Shown here one piece after another: positions 7,840 through 16,294 of a stretch of 64,000 nucleotides of DNA. The stretch is from the NCBI GenBank assembly GCA_045615345.1, contig JAZLER010000031.1:1-64000 (forward strand). The letters are read 5' to 3'. The position numbers and the translations under genes were made by a program. The notes beneath the pieces are model-generated. The model saw only the letters and a list, made by a program, of their open reading frames with translations, made no database searches and had not been told where the DNA came from. Each line of letters begins with the position of its first letter. Positions within the stretch are counted from its first letter, which is position 1. This stretch comes from Fumia sp045615345 (GTDB lineage Bacteria; Bacillota; Clostridia; Oscillospirales; Ruminococcaceae).

Positions 7840-9036
7840 ATGAACTCAAAAACAGAAAAGAGAAATATAGCTTTATTCGTAACAAGTGAAATTATCAGAA
7901 TTTTTGTGGCGCTCACAGTAGGGGGAACAATCTGGCAGGGGTTGCTTTTACATAACGGATTTACTGCAACGCAGGTAGGCGTTGTAACCGCTGTAGTATC
8001 GATAGCCCAGGTGGTTACATATCTTTTAAGCGCCTTTACCCTTGACAAATTCAAAAAACCCATAAAGGCCATGATATATTTTACGGCAAGCCTTATTGTG
8101 CTTTTCGCATTAATTGTGGCTATGTGCATTATCGGAAAAGAAGCTTTCTGGTATTCTCTGATAATTCTTATAACATTTTGTTTTTATATATCTAACGGAT
8201 TTGTTTCGATGCTCGGATATAAGATTCCGTATCTTATTATGGATATGGACAAATATGGAGTAGTTTCTGCAATATGTGGATGGACTGCAGGACTTTTTAC
8301 CACTGTTATTGGAATAATCCTTCCAATTATTTTAAGCATTGTGGGATATATGAAGGGTATGACATGGCTTTATATCGTGTGTATAGTACTGACTGTGGTA
8401 TGCTGTTTCATATTTATGAGAATAACTGTTATCAGTTCCTCGCTTGAGGGTGAAAAGGCATCTTTCAAGGAAATTATTGTCGATAAAAGTGTAGTAAAGC
8501 TCATTGATGCCAATATTGCACGAGGTCTTGCGATGGGTGTTATCAGTTGCCTCATTGTTATGGCATCAAAGCTTTTTGAGGTAGACTCGGTACAACTTAC
8601 AGTTTTAGCAACACTTGCTTCTGCAGCATTGCTTATTGCTAATATTATCTTTGTTTTTATTGGAAAACCCAAATATCTTATATCTTCTGCAATTGTTTCT
8701 TCTTTGTCACTCGCTTTTTTCTGTGTTGTGTCAGCTTTTTCGAAAAACTTCATTGTTTTTGCAGTAATTATAACGATAATGCAGGTGGCATATAATATCA
8801 TAAATGTTGTCATTCCTGTTATGCTTGCACAGAAAACTTCTTACAGGGTTGCAGGCGGTGTTACTTCGATAAGAATGATGATTACAATGGCGGCATCTGC
8901 TTTGACCGGTTGGCTTACAGGTGTTGTGCTTGATAATTTTACGGGAATTCTGCCGATAGTTATCTTAATGTCGGTAGCGGGACTTGGTCACATCTATTGC
9001 GCATATAAATATTGTAAATTCTACAAGAAATACTAA
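7840..9036 (+). CDS. Major facilitator superfamily transporter
   Basis: A 398-residue, very hydrophobic protein with about 11-12 predicted membrane helices, a short charged N-terminus (MNSKTEKRN) and a basic C-terminus. The helix 2-3 loop LDKFKKPIKAM is a loose version of the MFS motif. The two-half layout fits a secondary transporter of the sugar/drug type. No substrate-specific motif is recognisable, and the neighbours (guaB, F420-ligase-like gene) give no firm hint. It is transcribed alone, with its own promoter and a shared terminator. The start follows GAGGTGAAAAT. Confidence 0.75.
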   Translation: MNSKTEKRNIALFVTSEIIRIFVALTVGGTIWQGLLLHNGFTATQVGVVTAVVSIAQVVTYLLSAFTLDKFKKPIKAMIYFTASLIVLFALIVAMCIIGKEAFWYSLIILITFCFYISNGFVSMLGYKIPYLIMDMDKYGVVSAICGWTAGLFTTVIGIILPIILSIVGYMKGMTWLYIVCIVLTVVCCFIFMRITVISSSLEGEKASFKEIIVDKSVVKLIDANIARGLAMGVISCLIVMASKLFEVDSVQLTVLATLASAALLIANIIFVFIGKPKYLISSAIVSSLSLAFFCVVSAFSKNFIVFAVIITIMQVAYNIINVVIPVMLAQKTSYRVAGGVTSIRMMITMAASALTGWLTGVVLDNFTGILPIVILMSVAGLGHIYCAYKYCKFYKKY

Positions 9037-9037
9037 A

Positions 9038-9064
9038 AAAACCGACATCAAAAGATGTCGGTTT
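9038..9064. terminator. Bidirectional terminator between convergent genes
   Basis: AAACCGACATC (9039-9049) and GATGTCGGTTT (9054-9064) close an AAAA loop. An A-run and a T-run flank it, so it can serve both the MFS gene and the minus-strand gene. Confidence 0.88.
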
Positions 9065-9069
9065 AATTT

Positions 9070-10275
9070 TTAGTCTTCGTTTACATAGTTATCAAAGTAA
9101 CCCTGAATGAGGATAATCGGTGTACCTTTGTCACCACTACCGGAAGTAAGGTCGCAAAGTGAACCGATAAGGTCTGTAAGACGGCGGGGTGTTGTACCCT
9201 GAGTTTCCATTGAACCTACAAGGCTTGTGTTTTTAGCGTCTTTATCGGAAATTCTCTTGGAGATAGCAGCCTTGAGCTCATCGCCCTGAAGGTCAGCAAA
9301 ATCGTTATCTGCAAGATATTTAAGTTTAAGTTCGTTGGGCTGACCGATAAGTCCGTCTGTATGACCGGGAGAAACAACGGGGTCAGCAAGCTCCCAGATT
9401 TTTCCTATGGGGTCTTTGAAAGCGCCATCACCATATACTAAAACTTCGATGTTTTTACCTGTTTTATCAAAGAATTTTTTCTGAACATTTTTAGCAAATG
9501 TTTCACAGTCACGGGGGAAGAGTTTAACGGTAGCTTCTGTTGCTTTGTTGGAACCTAAAAGTCCGTAATCAGCGTTAAATCCGCTTCCGTTTACAGGCGC
9601 TGTCATAATATCATCAAGACCTAAAACCTTCTCAGCACCTGCTGCTTTCAAAAGGCGTTTGCTTCTCATTCTTGAGTGAATGTCACAGCAAAGAACATTC
9701 TTAGTGTAGTTTAAGATAGTGCGACAGTCATTTGCAAAAATAACTTCTACATCAGCACCTTCTTCACGGATAAGGTTTGAGTAGTATTCAATGTAGTCAA
9801 CACCTGTAAAAGTGTGTTTCTGATATCCGAAAAGCTCTCTGTATTTTTTCTCGTCCAGTACATCTGTCCAGGGGTTTACGCCCTTTGCATCAAGAGTATC
9901 AAGGTCGATAAGGTGGTTACCAACTTCATCGGAAGGATAGCTGAGCATCAAAACTACCTTTTTAACCCCTCTTGCGATACCTCTTAAGCAGATAGCAAAA
10001 CGGTTACGGCTGAGAATGGGGAAGATAACACCCACTGTATCGCTTTCAAATTTTTCTTTGATATCTTTTGCAATATCATCAACAGTTGCGTAGTTGCCCT
10101 GAGCACGCGCAACAACAGCTTCTGTGATACCTACAACATCACGGTCGCGAAGATTAAAACCTTCACTCTCTGCTGCAGCAATAACGCTGTCAACAACGAT
10201 TTTTTCCATATCATCGCCTTCGCGGATAATAGGTGCACGAACACCTCTTGAAACAGTACCAATAAGTCTGGACAT
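9070..10275 (-). CDS. Coenzyme F420-0:L-glutamate ligase-like protein
   Basis: The 401-residue protein resembles the F420_ligase/CofE family (glutamate addition by gamma-peptide bonds, GTP-dependent in archaea). It has an N-terminal RLIGTVSRGVRAPII, a DRDVVGITEAVVARAQGN segment, NDCRTILNY, VYGDGAFKDPIG and a Gly/Ser-rich end. It is longer than archaeal CofE (about 250 residues), like the enlarged form found in Clostridia. No other F420 biosynthesis gene is visible, so F420 tailing is doubtful; it may glutamylate something else. An in-frame TTG lies 6 bases upstream, but AGGAG fits the ATG at 10275 with 9-base spacing. The LysR gene diverges from it. Confidence 0.75.
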   Translation of the reverse strand: MSRLIGTVSRGVRAPIIREGDDMEKIVVDSVIAAAESEGFNLRDRDVVGITEAVVARAQGNYATVDDIAKDIKEKFESDTVGVIFPILSRNRFAICLRGIARGVKKVVLMLSYPSDEVGNHLIDLDTLDAKGVNPWTDVLDEKKYRELFGYQKHTFTGVDYIEYYSNLIREEGADVEVIFANDCRTILNYTKNVLCCDIHSRMRSKRLLKAAGAEKVLGLDDIMTAPVNGSGFNADYGLLGSNKATEATVKLFPRDCETFAKNVQKKFFDKTGKNIEVLVYGDGAFKDPIGKIWELADPVVSPGHTDGLIGQPNELKLKYLADNDFADLQGDELKAAISKRISDKDAKNTSLVGSMETQGTTPRRLTDLIGSLCDLTSGSGDKGTPIILIQGYFDNYVNED

Positions 10276-10305
10276 AATCAAAAGCTCCTTTTTTTAAAAT
10301 AGGGG

Positions 10306-10334
10306 TTGCATTTCAACCAAAGATATTATACAAT
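10306..10334 (+). promoter_or_regulatory. Promoter of the LysR regulator
   Basis: TTGCAT, 17 bases and TACAAT. It overlaps the oppositely directed promoter at 10325-10353, so the two probably compete for polymerase. Confidence 0.65.
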
Positions 10335-10353
10335 AAAAATGGTTATAAGTAAA
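10325..10353 (-). promoter_or_regulatory. Promoter of the F420-ligase-like gene
   Basis: On the minus strand TTTACT, 17 bases and TATAAT. Its -10 box overlaps that of the LysR promoter. Confidence 0.65.
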
Positions 10354-10388
10354 ATAATTATTTATTATCACTTTAATAAGAGGTACTT

Positions 10389-11273
10389 ATGAATGCGAAT
10401 TTAGAATTATACAGGGTATTCAGGGAAGTAGCGAGGCAGTCATCTTTCTCAAAAGCGGCGAGGGAGCTCTTTGTTTCGCAGTCTGCAGTGAGCCAGGCGA
10501 TAGGAAATTTAGAGAAAACTTTAGGCACTACGCTATTTGTGCGCGGAAAAAAAGGCGTTAAGCTTACAAGTGACGGTGAGCTTCTGTTTGAGTACACCGA
10601 ATCGGCACTTTCAACCCTTGAAAAAGGCGAACAAAAACTTGAAGAACGCGAAAAACTCTTAGCGGGTGAAGTGAAAATTGCCGCCGCTGATACCATTTCA
10701 AAATATATTCTGCTTCCTGTTTTAAAGGATTTCAATGAGCTTTATCCCGATATACGAATTCATGTGGTAAACCGAACTACAATGGAAAGTATACAGCTTC
10801 TGAAATCAGGCAAGGTTGATTTTGCTTTTTGCAATTTCCCTGTTGATGAGGACGGAATAGTTATTAAAAAAAGTATGACGGTGCACGATATTTTCGTGGG
10901 AAACAGTAAATTCAAAGAACTTAAAGGTATTAAGATTTTACCCGAAAAGCTTTTGGAATATCCGCTTATTATGCTTGAAAGTATATCAAATTCCAGAAAA
11001 TATGTTGACCGTTATTTCAGGGAATATTCCATTGACATTCAGCCTGAAATTGAGCTTGGAAGCCATGACTTGCTTTTGGAATTTGCAAAAATCGGACTTG
11101 GCATTTCCTGCGTTATCAAAGAATTTTCGAAAGAATTTCTGATGAGTGGCGAACTTTTTGAGATAAAACTTGAAAAACCGATAAAAGAAAGAAGTATAGG
11201 AATTTGCTATTCAGACGGTGTTCCGCTTTCAAAAGCGGCAGAAGAATTTTTCAAAATCGCATTGGAGGACTAA
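10389..11273 (+). CDS. LysR-family transcriptional regulator
   Basis: The 294-residue protein has an N-terminal winged helix (YRVFREVARQSSFSKAARE and VSQSAVSQAIGNLEK, residues about 8-45), a linker helix, and a periplasmic-binding-like effector domain from about residue 90. It faces the F420-ligase-like gene across 113 bases with overlapping promoters, the classic LysR arrangement, so that gene is its likeliest target. Downstream, ispD starts one base after the stop codon, so the regulator probably shares its message with ispD-ispF. A role in isoprenoid genes is not implied. The effector is unknown. Confidence 0.9.
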   Translation: MNANLELYRVFREVARQSSFSKAARELFVSQSAVSQAIGNLEKTLGTTLFVRGKKGVKLTSDGELLFEYTESALSTLEKGEQKLEEREKLLAGEVKIAAADTISKYILLPVLKDFNELYPDIRIHVVNRTTMESIQLLKSGKVDFAFCNFPVDEDGIVIKKSMTVHDIFVGNSKFKELKGIKILPEKLLEYPLIMLESISNSRKYVDRYFREYSIDIQPEIELGSHDLLLEFAKIGLGISCVIKEFSKEFLMSGELFEIKLEKPIKERSIGICYSDGVPLSKAAEEFFKIALED

Positions 11274-11274
11274 T

Positions 11275-11955
11275 ATGTTCAGTGTACTTATAGTTGCCGC
11301 AGGCAATTCAACAAGAATGGGTGGCGGTAATAAACAATTGCTTATGGTAGACTCAGTTCCCGTTATTTTAAGAAGTGTCAAAGCTTTTTGTGATATTCCC
11401 GAGGTGCTTGAAATCCTGGTAGCGGTAAAAGAAGAGGATGTATCGGAATTTACTGAGCTTCTTTCATTATTTGAAAATGTAAAAGTTATCGGTACAGGTG
11501 GCGATACAAGGCAGACAACCGTCAAACAAAGCCTTAAGTTTGTTTCGGATAAATCAAGTTTTATTGCAATTCACGATGGTGCAAGACCGCTTGTGAGAAA
11601 AGAAGATATAGTAAATACCTTTAAAGAAGCCAAAAAAACAGGTGGTGCAGTACTCGGGGTTATGGTAAAAGATACCATAAAAATTATCGGAAACAACACT
11701 GTAAAGGAAACTCCTTTACGGGACACGGTTTTTGCTGTGCAGACCCCACAGGTGTTTAACCTTGAAGAATACAAAAAAGCCTTTGAAACCGCTGAAAAAC
11801 AAGGACTTGACTTCACCGATGACTCACAGCTTTTTGAAAAAACAGCAAGGGTTGTGACCCCTGTTATCGGTCATTATGACAACATTAAAATCACAACTCC
11901 CGAGGATATATTTGTCGCAGAGGCATTACTTAAAGTAAAGGAGAATATACTATGA
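11275..11955 (+). CDS. ispD: 2-C-methyl-D-erythritol 4-phosphate cytidylyltransferase
   Basis: Third enzyme of the MEP isoprenoid pathway, forming CDP-ME from MEP and CTP. The 226-residue protein has the CTP-binding loop AAGNSTRMGGGNKQ (normally AAGxGxRM, Lys in place), the IHDGARPLV motif, the DTVFAVQTPQVF segment and a C-terminal NIKITTPEDI. The frame is open upstream into lysR, but GGAGG at 11264-11268 fixes the start at this ATG. It overlaps ispF by 4 bases (ATGA), so the two are translationally coupled. Confidence 0.95.
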   Translation: MFSVLIVAAGNSTRMGGGNKQLLMVDSVPVILRSVKAFCDIPEVLEILVAVKEEDVSEFTELLSLFENVKVIGTGGDTRQTTVKQSLKFVSDKSSFIAIHDGARPLVRKEDIVNTFKEAKKTGGAVLGVMVKDTIKIIGNNTVKETPLRDTVFAVQTPQVFNLEEYKKAFETAEKQGLDFTDDSQLFEKTARVVTPVIGHYDNIKITTPEDIFVAEALLKVKENIL

Positions 11956-12428
11956 TAAGAATAGGTCAGGGATACGATGTCCATAAACTTGTTGAAGGAA
12001 GAAAGCTTATTCTGGGTGGCACCGAAATTCCTTATGAAAAAGGTCTTTTAGGACACTCTGATGCTGATGTTCTTACTCACGCTGTAATGGATGCTTTGCT
12101 CGGTGCACTGGCACTCGGAGATATAGGTAAGCATTTTCCTGATACCGACCCTGAATACAAGGGTGCCGACAGCATTATGCTTTTAAAGGAAGTTGTGAAG
12201 CTTATAAAGGAAAACGGATATGTTGTAAATAATATCGACTCCACCGTTGCGGCACAAGCCCCTAAATTAAAGCCTTATATTGAAAAAATGAGAGAAACTT
12301 TGGCAATTGCTATGGAAATCGATATTTCTTCTGTAAGCGTTAAAGCTACTACCGAAGAGGGAATGGGAATTACAGGAAAAGGAGAAGGAATGACAGCAAC
12401 TGCAGTTTGTCTGCTGTCAAAAAAATGA
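11952..12428 (+). CDS. ispF: 2-C-methyl-D-erythritol 2,4-cyclodiphosphate synthase
   Basis: The 158-residue enzyme converts CDP-ME 2-phosphate to ME-cPP with release of CMP. The family signature is complete: GQGYDVHKL (zinc-binding Asp and His), LGHSDADVLTHAVMDA (third zinc His), DIGKHFPDTDPEYKGADS, and the C-terminal KATTEEGMGITGKGEGM. Functional trimers have active sites at subunit interfaces. It overlaps ispD by 4 bases. Other MEP genes (dxs, ispC, ispE, ispG, ispH) are not in this window. Confidence 0.97.
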   Translation: MIRIGQGYDVHKLVEGRKLILGGTEIPYEKGLLGHSDADVLTHAVMDALLGALALGDIGKHFPDTDPEYKGADSIMLLKEVVKLIKENGYVVNNIDSTVAAQAPKLKPYIEKMRETLAIAMEIDISSVSVKATTEEGMGITGKGEGMTATAVCLLSKK

Positions 12429-12440
12429 TAAGAAACATAT

Positions 12441-12456
12441 ATTGATATATATCAAT
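12441..12456. promoter_or_regulatory. 16-bp perfect palindrome upstream of DUF3343
   Basis: ATTGATATATATCAAT sits between ispF and the DUF3343 gene, 18 bases before its ATG. No T-run follows, so it looks more like a possible operator than a terminator. Confidence 0.35.
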
Positions 12457-12474
12457 TAAAAGAGGTGTCTTTGT

Positions 12475-12702
12475 ATGACACGAAGTCTTATTGTTTTAAA
12501 ATCTATCACTTACGCCTATAAGGCGCAAAGGATACTCGAACAGTTATGGATAAAAAGTGCCGTTATAAGAACGCCGGGGAAGTTGCAAAGCAAAGGCTGT
12601 GGATATAGTCTTGTGATAAACGGCAACCCCGACAGAGCAATAGAGGCACTTGAAAAGGAAAGGATACCAATTCTACAGGTTATTTTCGATTACAGGTCTT
12701 AG
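12475..12702 (+). CDS. DUF3343 protein (putative Se/S carrier-like)
   Basis: This 75-residue protein matches DUF3343 by length and pattern: a start rich in aliphatics (LIVLKSITYAYKAQRILE), then RTPGKLQSKGCGYSLVI with the conserved single cysteine (Cys43), then a short helix. The family is a small ferredoxin-like fold often encoded beside a cysteine desulfurase, and a sulfur- or selenium-carrier role has been proposed for it. Here the next gene, 37 bases on, is exactly such a desulfurase, which supports a functional pair. An intrinsic terminator overlaps the stop codon. Confidence 0.8.
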   Translation: MTRSLIVLKSITYAYKAQRILEQLWIKSAVIRTPGKLQSKGCGYSLVINGNPDRAIEALEKERIPILQVIFDYRS

Positions 12703-12727
12703 GCTTTCTGGTCTGAGACCTTTTTTT
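12694..12727 (+). terminator. Terminator/attenuator between DUF3343 and cysteine desulfurase
   Basis: AGGTCTTAG (12694-12702) pairs with CTGAGACCT (12713-12721), one U-G wobble, then seven T. It overlaps the DUF3343 stop and ends 12 bases before the next start. It would cut desulfurase expression unless read through. Confidence 0.65.
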
Positions 12728-12739
12728 AACGGAGGAAAT

Positions 12740-13876
12740 ATGGTTTATTTTGATAACGCGGCTACTACTTTCCCGAAACCCCAGACTGTTTTGTTTGCAG
12801 TAAACGATGCTGTTAAGAATTATGGCGGAAACCCGGGGCGCAGTGGCCACAGAATATCTATGAAGGTCGCAGAAAAGATTTTTGAAGTGAGAAGAAAAGT
12901 AGGAGGTTTGTTTAATGCTCCGCCTGAAAATGTGGTTTTCACCTTAAACTGTACTCATGCCCTCAATATGGCAATAAAAGGTGTTATGTCAAAGGGCGGA
13001 CATATTGTAACTTCTTCTTTGGAGCATAATTCGGTGTTAAGACCGATATACAATATGTCAGAAAACGGAAAAATAAGCTACACTGTTGCAGAAGTTTGTG
13101 AGGATAAGGAGAAAACCTTAAATTCCTTTAAGAATGCTGTAAGAAGTGATACTAAAGCGATAGTGTGTACTTTTGCTTCCAATGTGTCGGGAACAGTACT
13201 GCCGATAAAAGAATTATCTTCATTTTGCAAAGAGAAAGGGATAATTTTTATAGTTGATGCAGCCCAGGGCGCAGGAATGTTCAGAATAGATATGAATGAT
13301 ATCGACATTCTTTGCACGGCAGGGCATAAAGGACTTTACGGCACTACCGGCACGGGACTTATGATTTTCGGGAAGGAGTTCGATGTTGATACCATAATTG
13401 AAGGTGGTACCGGCAGTAATTCGCTTGAACTTTATCAACCCGATTTTTTACCCGACAGATTTGAAAGCGGTACAATTAACACTGTCGGAATTATTTCGCT
13501 CGGTGCAGGAATTGATATGATTTCAAACAAAGGTATTGATAATATCTATCGCTATGAAATGGCGCTTTGCACCAAGGTTTATAATGAACTTCGCGAAATG
13601 AAAAATGTCACCCCGATAGCTGAGAGTTTTAAACTTTTTGAAAAAGCACCGATAGTAAGCTTTAATATAAAAGGGCTTGATTCATCTGAAGTAACGGGGA
13701 TTTTAAGCGACAAAGGGTATATGTTAAGAGGCGGATTTCACTGTGCTGCCCTTGCCCATAAGCAATTCGGCACCGATAAAACGGGGGCTGTAAGGTTTTC
13801 ACCCTCGCATTTCAATACCACAAAACAGGTGAATGATTTTTTATACGAGATAAAGAAAATGGACAAAGGGATTTAA
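12740..13876 (+). CDS. Cysteine desulfurase family protein (class V aminotransferase fold)
   Basis: The 378-residue PLP enzyme of the NifS/SufS superfamily removes sulfur from cysteine (or selenium from selenocysteine) as a persulfide. Motifs are FDNAATTFPKP, TSSLEHNSV, VDAAQGAG, the PLP lysine in TAGHKGLYG, and a C-terminal RGGFHCAALAHKQ with the acceptor cysteine. It fits the group of such enzymes found next to DUF3343. GGAGGAAAT sets the start; the open frame upstream runs back into the DUF3343 gene and is ignored. Its last 4 bases overlap the convergent flavodoxin gene. Confidence 0.9.
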   Translation: MVYFDNAATTFPKPQTVLFAVNDAVKNYGGNPGRSGHRISMKVAEKIFEVRRKVGGLFNAPPENVVFTLNCTHALNMAIKGVMSKGGHIVTSSLEHNSVLRPIYNMSENGKISYTVAEVCEDKEKTLNSFKNAVRSDTKAIVCTFASNVSGTVLPIKELSSFCKEKGIIFIVDAAQGAGMFRIDMNDIDILCTAGHKGLYGTTGTGLMIFGKEFDVDTIIEGGTGSNSLELYQPDFLPDRFESGTINTVGIISLGAGIDMISNKGIDNIYRYEMALCTKVYNELREMKNVTPIAESFKLFEKAPIVSFNIKGLDSSEVTGILSDKGYMLRGGFHCAALAHKQFGTDKTGAVRFSPSHFNTTKQVNDFLYEIKKMDKGI

Positions 13877-13890
13877 TTCCCCTTGTCCAT
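13859..13890. terminator. Bidirectional terminator overlapping two convergent gene ends
   Basis: ATGGACAAAGGG (13859-13870) and CCCCTTGTCCAT (13879-13890) pair with one mismatch. The stem lies inside the coding ends of both genes. Confidence 0.6.
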
Positions 13891-15222
13891 TTTATCAAAT
13901 AGCTTCTTATAAGGTGCCAGCATTCCGTCATTCATAGCGTTTCCCATTTTTGCGACAATCTTTTCGTTTGAAAGCAAAAGCCCTACAAGATACATCTTTA
14001 AGGATTTAAAGAATTTTTTCTGCGGAAAGTCGTAAATGCCGCGTTTTTTATAGAATTTATGGTCGGCACGCATCATACCGCGCATCTCAAAAATCAAATC
14101 CCTGAAAATCTTCATACCGCCGACTCCGTAAAAATTCTGCGGTGAGGTATGGGAAGTATTAAGGGCAAACTCCAAAGTTTTTACAAGGTTATCCACTGTC
14201 TTGTCGGTATCAGTTTCATCGGTTGCAACCCCCGATAAAAAGTTTCCGCCTGTTTCGGCACGCGCTTCGATCACTGTTTTTAAATTTTCTTCCTTTGAGT
14301 ATTCACCAGAAACAATATAACCTGTGGGCATACCGACTGTTACCGTTCTGTGACCGTTGCAGAAATTCCTGTCGTCATACATTTTAAACCTTGACCCCAT
14401 CGAGTGGTCGGAGATTTTAAAAGCGTAAACAATTGCATCAGCTTTCTGGATATTGTTTCTTAAAAATTCATCGAAGTTATCCTTGTAAATGCATTTTTCC
14501 GAAACCGCACACCGAAAACAACCAAGACAGCCTCCCGAAAAGGGATATTCAGCAATATTCACAGTTCTTGTTTCGTAGTTACAAACTGCCTCAAACCTTG
14601 AAATCATTCTTTGAAGGTTTGAATTTTTGTTTGTGCAGTCAGTGATAATAAGCACATCTTTTTCTGTCGATTTTTTATTTGAATTTTTGGGAATGGTAGC
14701 GGAAATTTCGCTGTAAAGTGATTTGCTTTCCACCTTGACAAACTCAGTGTTTTCAGTGCTCCACAGAAATCTTTCAAAGAATTTTACGGCGTCCTGCTGA
14801 CCGCGTTCGGTGAGCAGGTCTTCCATATCTGCCGACAAGCCTTTTATGTATTTGAGCTTCAGATCGCAAGCATTTTCCTCAATATAACGATGTGCGGTCA
14901 CATCATAAAAATGTTTTGATGTTGTCACCTGGGTTGCAAATTTACCTTCAAGCAGAACATCGTTTTCCTTTATGAGTTCAATAAACCTGTGAAGCTGTGA
15001 CGGTGCTAAAAAAGTGTAAACCGGGTATGAGAAGATGACAGCATCTGCATTTTCGAGAATTTCTTTCGGTTTTGAAAAATTTTTTTCAAAAGCTTTTATC
15101 TCACTTCCTGCATTGATAATTTCAAAGCTGTGACTTTTGAATTTTTTCTCTAAAAAGAGTATTGTCTGCAGTGTTATGCTGTATTTTCCTTTGGGACTTC
15201 CGTTAATTACCGCAATTTTCAT
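13873..15222 (-). CDS. Tandem flavodoxin-fold NAD(P)H-dependent oxidoreductase
   Basis: This 449-residue protein joins two flavodoxin-like FMN domains. The first (residues 1-160) starts MKIAVINGSPKGKYSITLQ, the FMN phosphate loop, with FSYPVYTFLAPSQ at the flavin ring. The second (about 185-380) has VLIITDCTNKNSNLQRM and a cysteine cluster CLGCFRCAVSEKC typical of iron-sulfur flavoprotein-like reductases. The C-terminal 70 residues are helical and basic. The start has GAGGTGATTTT; the upstream in-frame ATG lacks a ribosome site and is rejected. The fused arrangement is unusual, since these reductases are normally single-domain. Electron donor and substrate are unknown. Confidence 0.8.
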   Translation of the reverse strand: MKIAVINGSPKGKYSITLQTILFLEKKFKSHSFEIINAGSEIKAFEKNFSKPKEILENADAVIFSYPVYTFLAPSQLHRFIELIKENDVLLEGKFATQVTTSKHFYDVTAHRYIEENACDLKLKYIKGLSADMEDLLTERGQQDAVKFFERFLWSTENTEFVKVESKSLYSEISATIPKNSNKKSTEKDVLIITDCTNKNSNLQRMISRFEAVCNYETRTVNIAEYPFSGGCLGCFRCAVSEKCIYKDNFDEFLRNNIQKADAIVYAFKISDHSMGSRFKMYDDRNFCNGHRTVTVGMPTGYIVSGEYSKEENLKTVIEARAETGGNFLSGVATDETDTDKTVDNLVKTLEFALNTSHTSPQNFYGVGGMKIFRDLIFEMRGMMRADHKFYKKRGIYDFPQKKFFKSLKMYLVGLLLSNEKIVAKMGNAMNDGMLAPYKKLFDKMDKGN

Positions 15223-15297
15223 AAAATCACCTCGATAAAACCATTTTAACACAAAAAAATAAATCTTACAATATTTCAAAAATTTAAGAAAAATTCA

Positions 15298-15326
15298 TTG
15301 TTTTCTTGCTTTTTTTATGATAAAAT
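15298..15326 (+). promoter_or_regulatory. Promoter of cdaA-cdaR
   Basis: TTGTTT, 17 bases and TAAAAT, 41 bases before the GTG start. Confidence 0.7.
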
Positions 15327-15367
15327 AGAGTTAACTGTGAAATTAACAATGAAAGGCAGGGAACAGC

Positions 15368-16294
15368 GTGTTTAATATATTTGCACAATGGCTTGATCAG
15401 GCGTGGAGTGAGATTGTTTTAGCCGTGAGTGACTTCTCAATCATCATCGATACACTTGATATTGCTTTGCTTGCTTACTTTATCTATAAAGGCATCAAGA
15501 TCGTCAGGGAAACCCGTGCAGGACAGCTTGTTAAAGGTATTTTTGTAATGGCATTGCTTTATGTTATTGTAAGAATACTTAATATGTCCGCTATGCTCTG
15601 GCTTTTAACCCGTGTATTTGAGATGGGAATTATCGCCATTATCGTTGTTTTCCAGCCCGAACTCAGGAGTGCTCTCGAGCGTATGGGCCGTACCAAGATG
15701 AAAGGTATCACCCCCTGGGGTCATTCGGCAGGCCAGAGTTTAAGAAACGCTACACTCTGGGGTAAATCCATTGATGTTATCTGTGATGCAACAAGAAAGC
15801 TTTCTATGTCCGCAACAGGTGCTCTTATTGTAATTGAAAGAGAAGTAAAACTCGGTGAACAGATAAGAACCGGTGTTGTTATCGATGCTACCCCGAGTGC
15901 TGAGCTTATCGGAAATATCTTTTTTAAGAATTCACCGCTCCATGATGGTGCGATGATTATGCGTGAAGGTAAGGTTTATGCCGCATCATGTTTCTTGCCC
16001 AAACCCAAAAGCGAAGAGGATATCGATAAAAACTTAGGTTCGCGCCACAGAGCGGCTATTGGTATCAGTGAGGTTTCCGACTCAATTACAATTATAGTAA
16101 GTGAAGAAACAGGTTCCATTTCATTTGCAGTGAACGGCCGTCTTATCAGGAATATTTCGATAGAAAAACTTCATAAGACACTTGATTTTTACTTAATCCC
16201 TGAAACCAAAGAAGAACAAAAAGATAAAAACAAGGCTTTCTGGAAGGTGAAGAAGAATGAAAAAGAAAGAAAATCAGAAGATACTGAAGATTGA
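15368..16294 (+). CDS. cdaA: Diadenylate cyclase, membrane CdaA type
   Basis: Makes cyclic di-AMP, which governs potassium and osmolyte balance and cell-wall stress in Firmicutes. The 308-residue protein has three N-terminal membrane helices (about residues 18-85) and a DisA_N catalytic domain with the DGA (193-195) and RHR (226-228) motifs, plus a charged C-terminal tail. It starts with GTG behind a modest GGCAGGGA site. It overlaps the next gene, cdaR, by 38 bases, so they are coupled. The third member of the usual cdaA-cdaR-glmM cluster is not here. Confidence 0.96.
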   Translation: MFNIFAQWLDQAWSEIVLAVSDFSIIIDTLDIALLAYFIYKGIKIVRETRAGQLVKGIFVMALLYVIVRILNMSAMLWLLTRVFEMGIIAIIVVFQPELRSALERMGRTKMKGITPWGHSAGQSLRNATLWGKSIDVICDATRKLSMSATGALIVIEREVKLGEQIRTGVVIDATPSAELIGNIFFKNSPLHDGAMIMREGKVYAASCFLPKPKSEEDIDKNLGSRHRAAIGISEVSDSITIIVSEETGSISFAVNGRLIRNISIEKLHKTLDFYLIPETKEEQKDKNKAFWKVKKNEKERKSEDTED

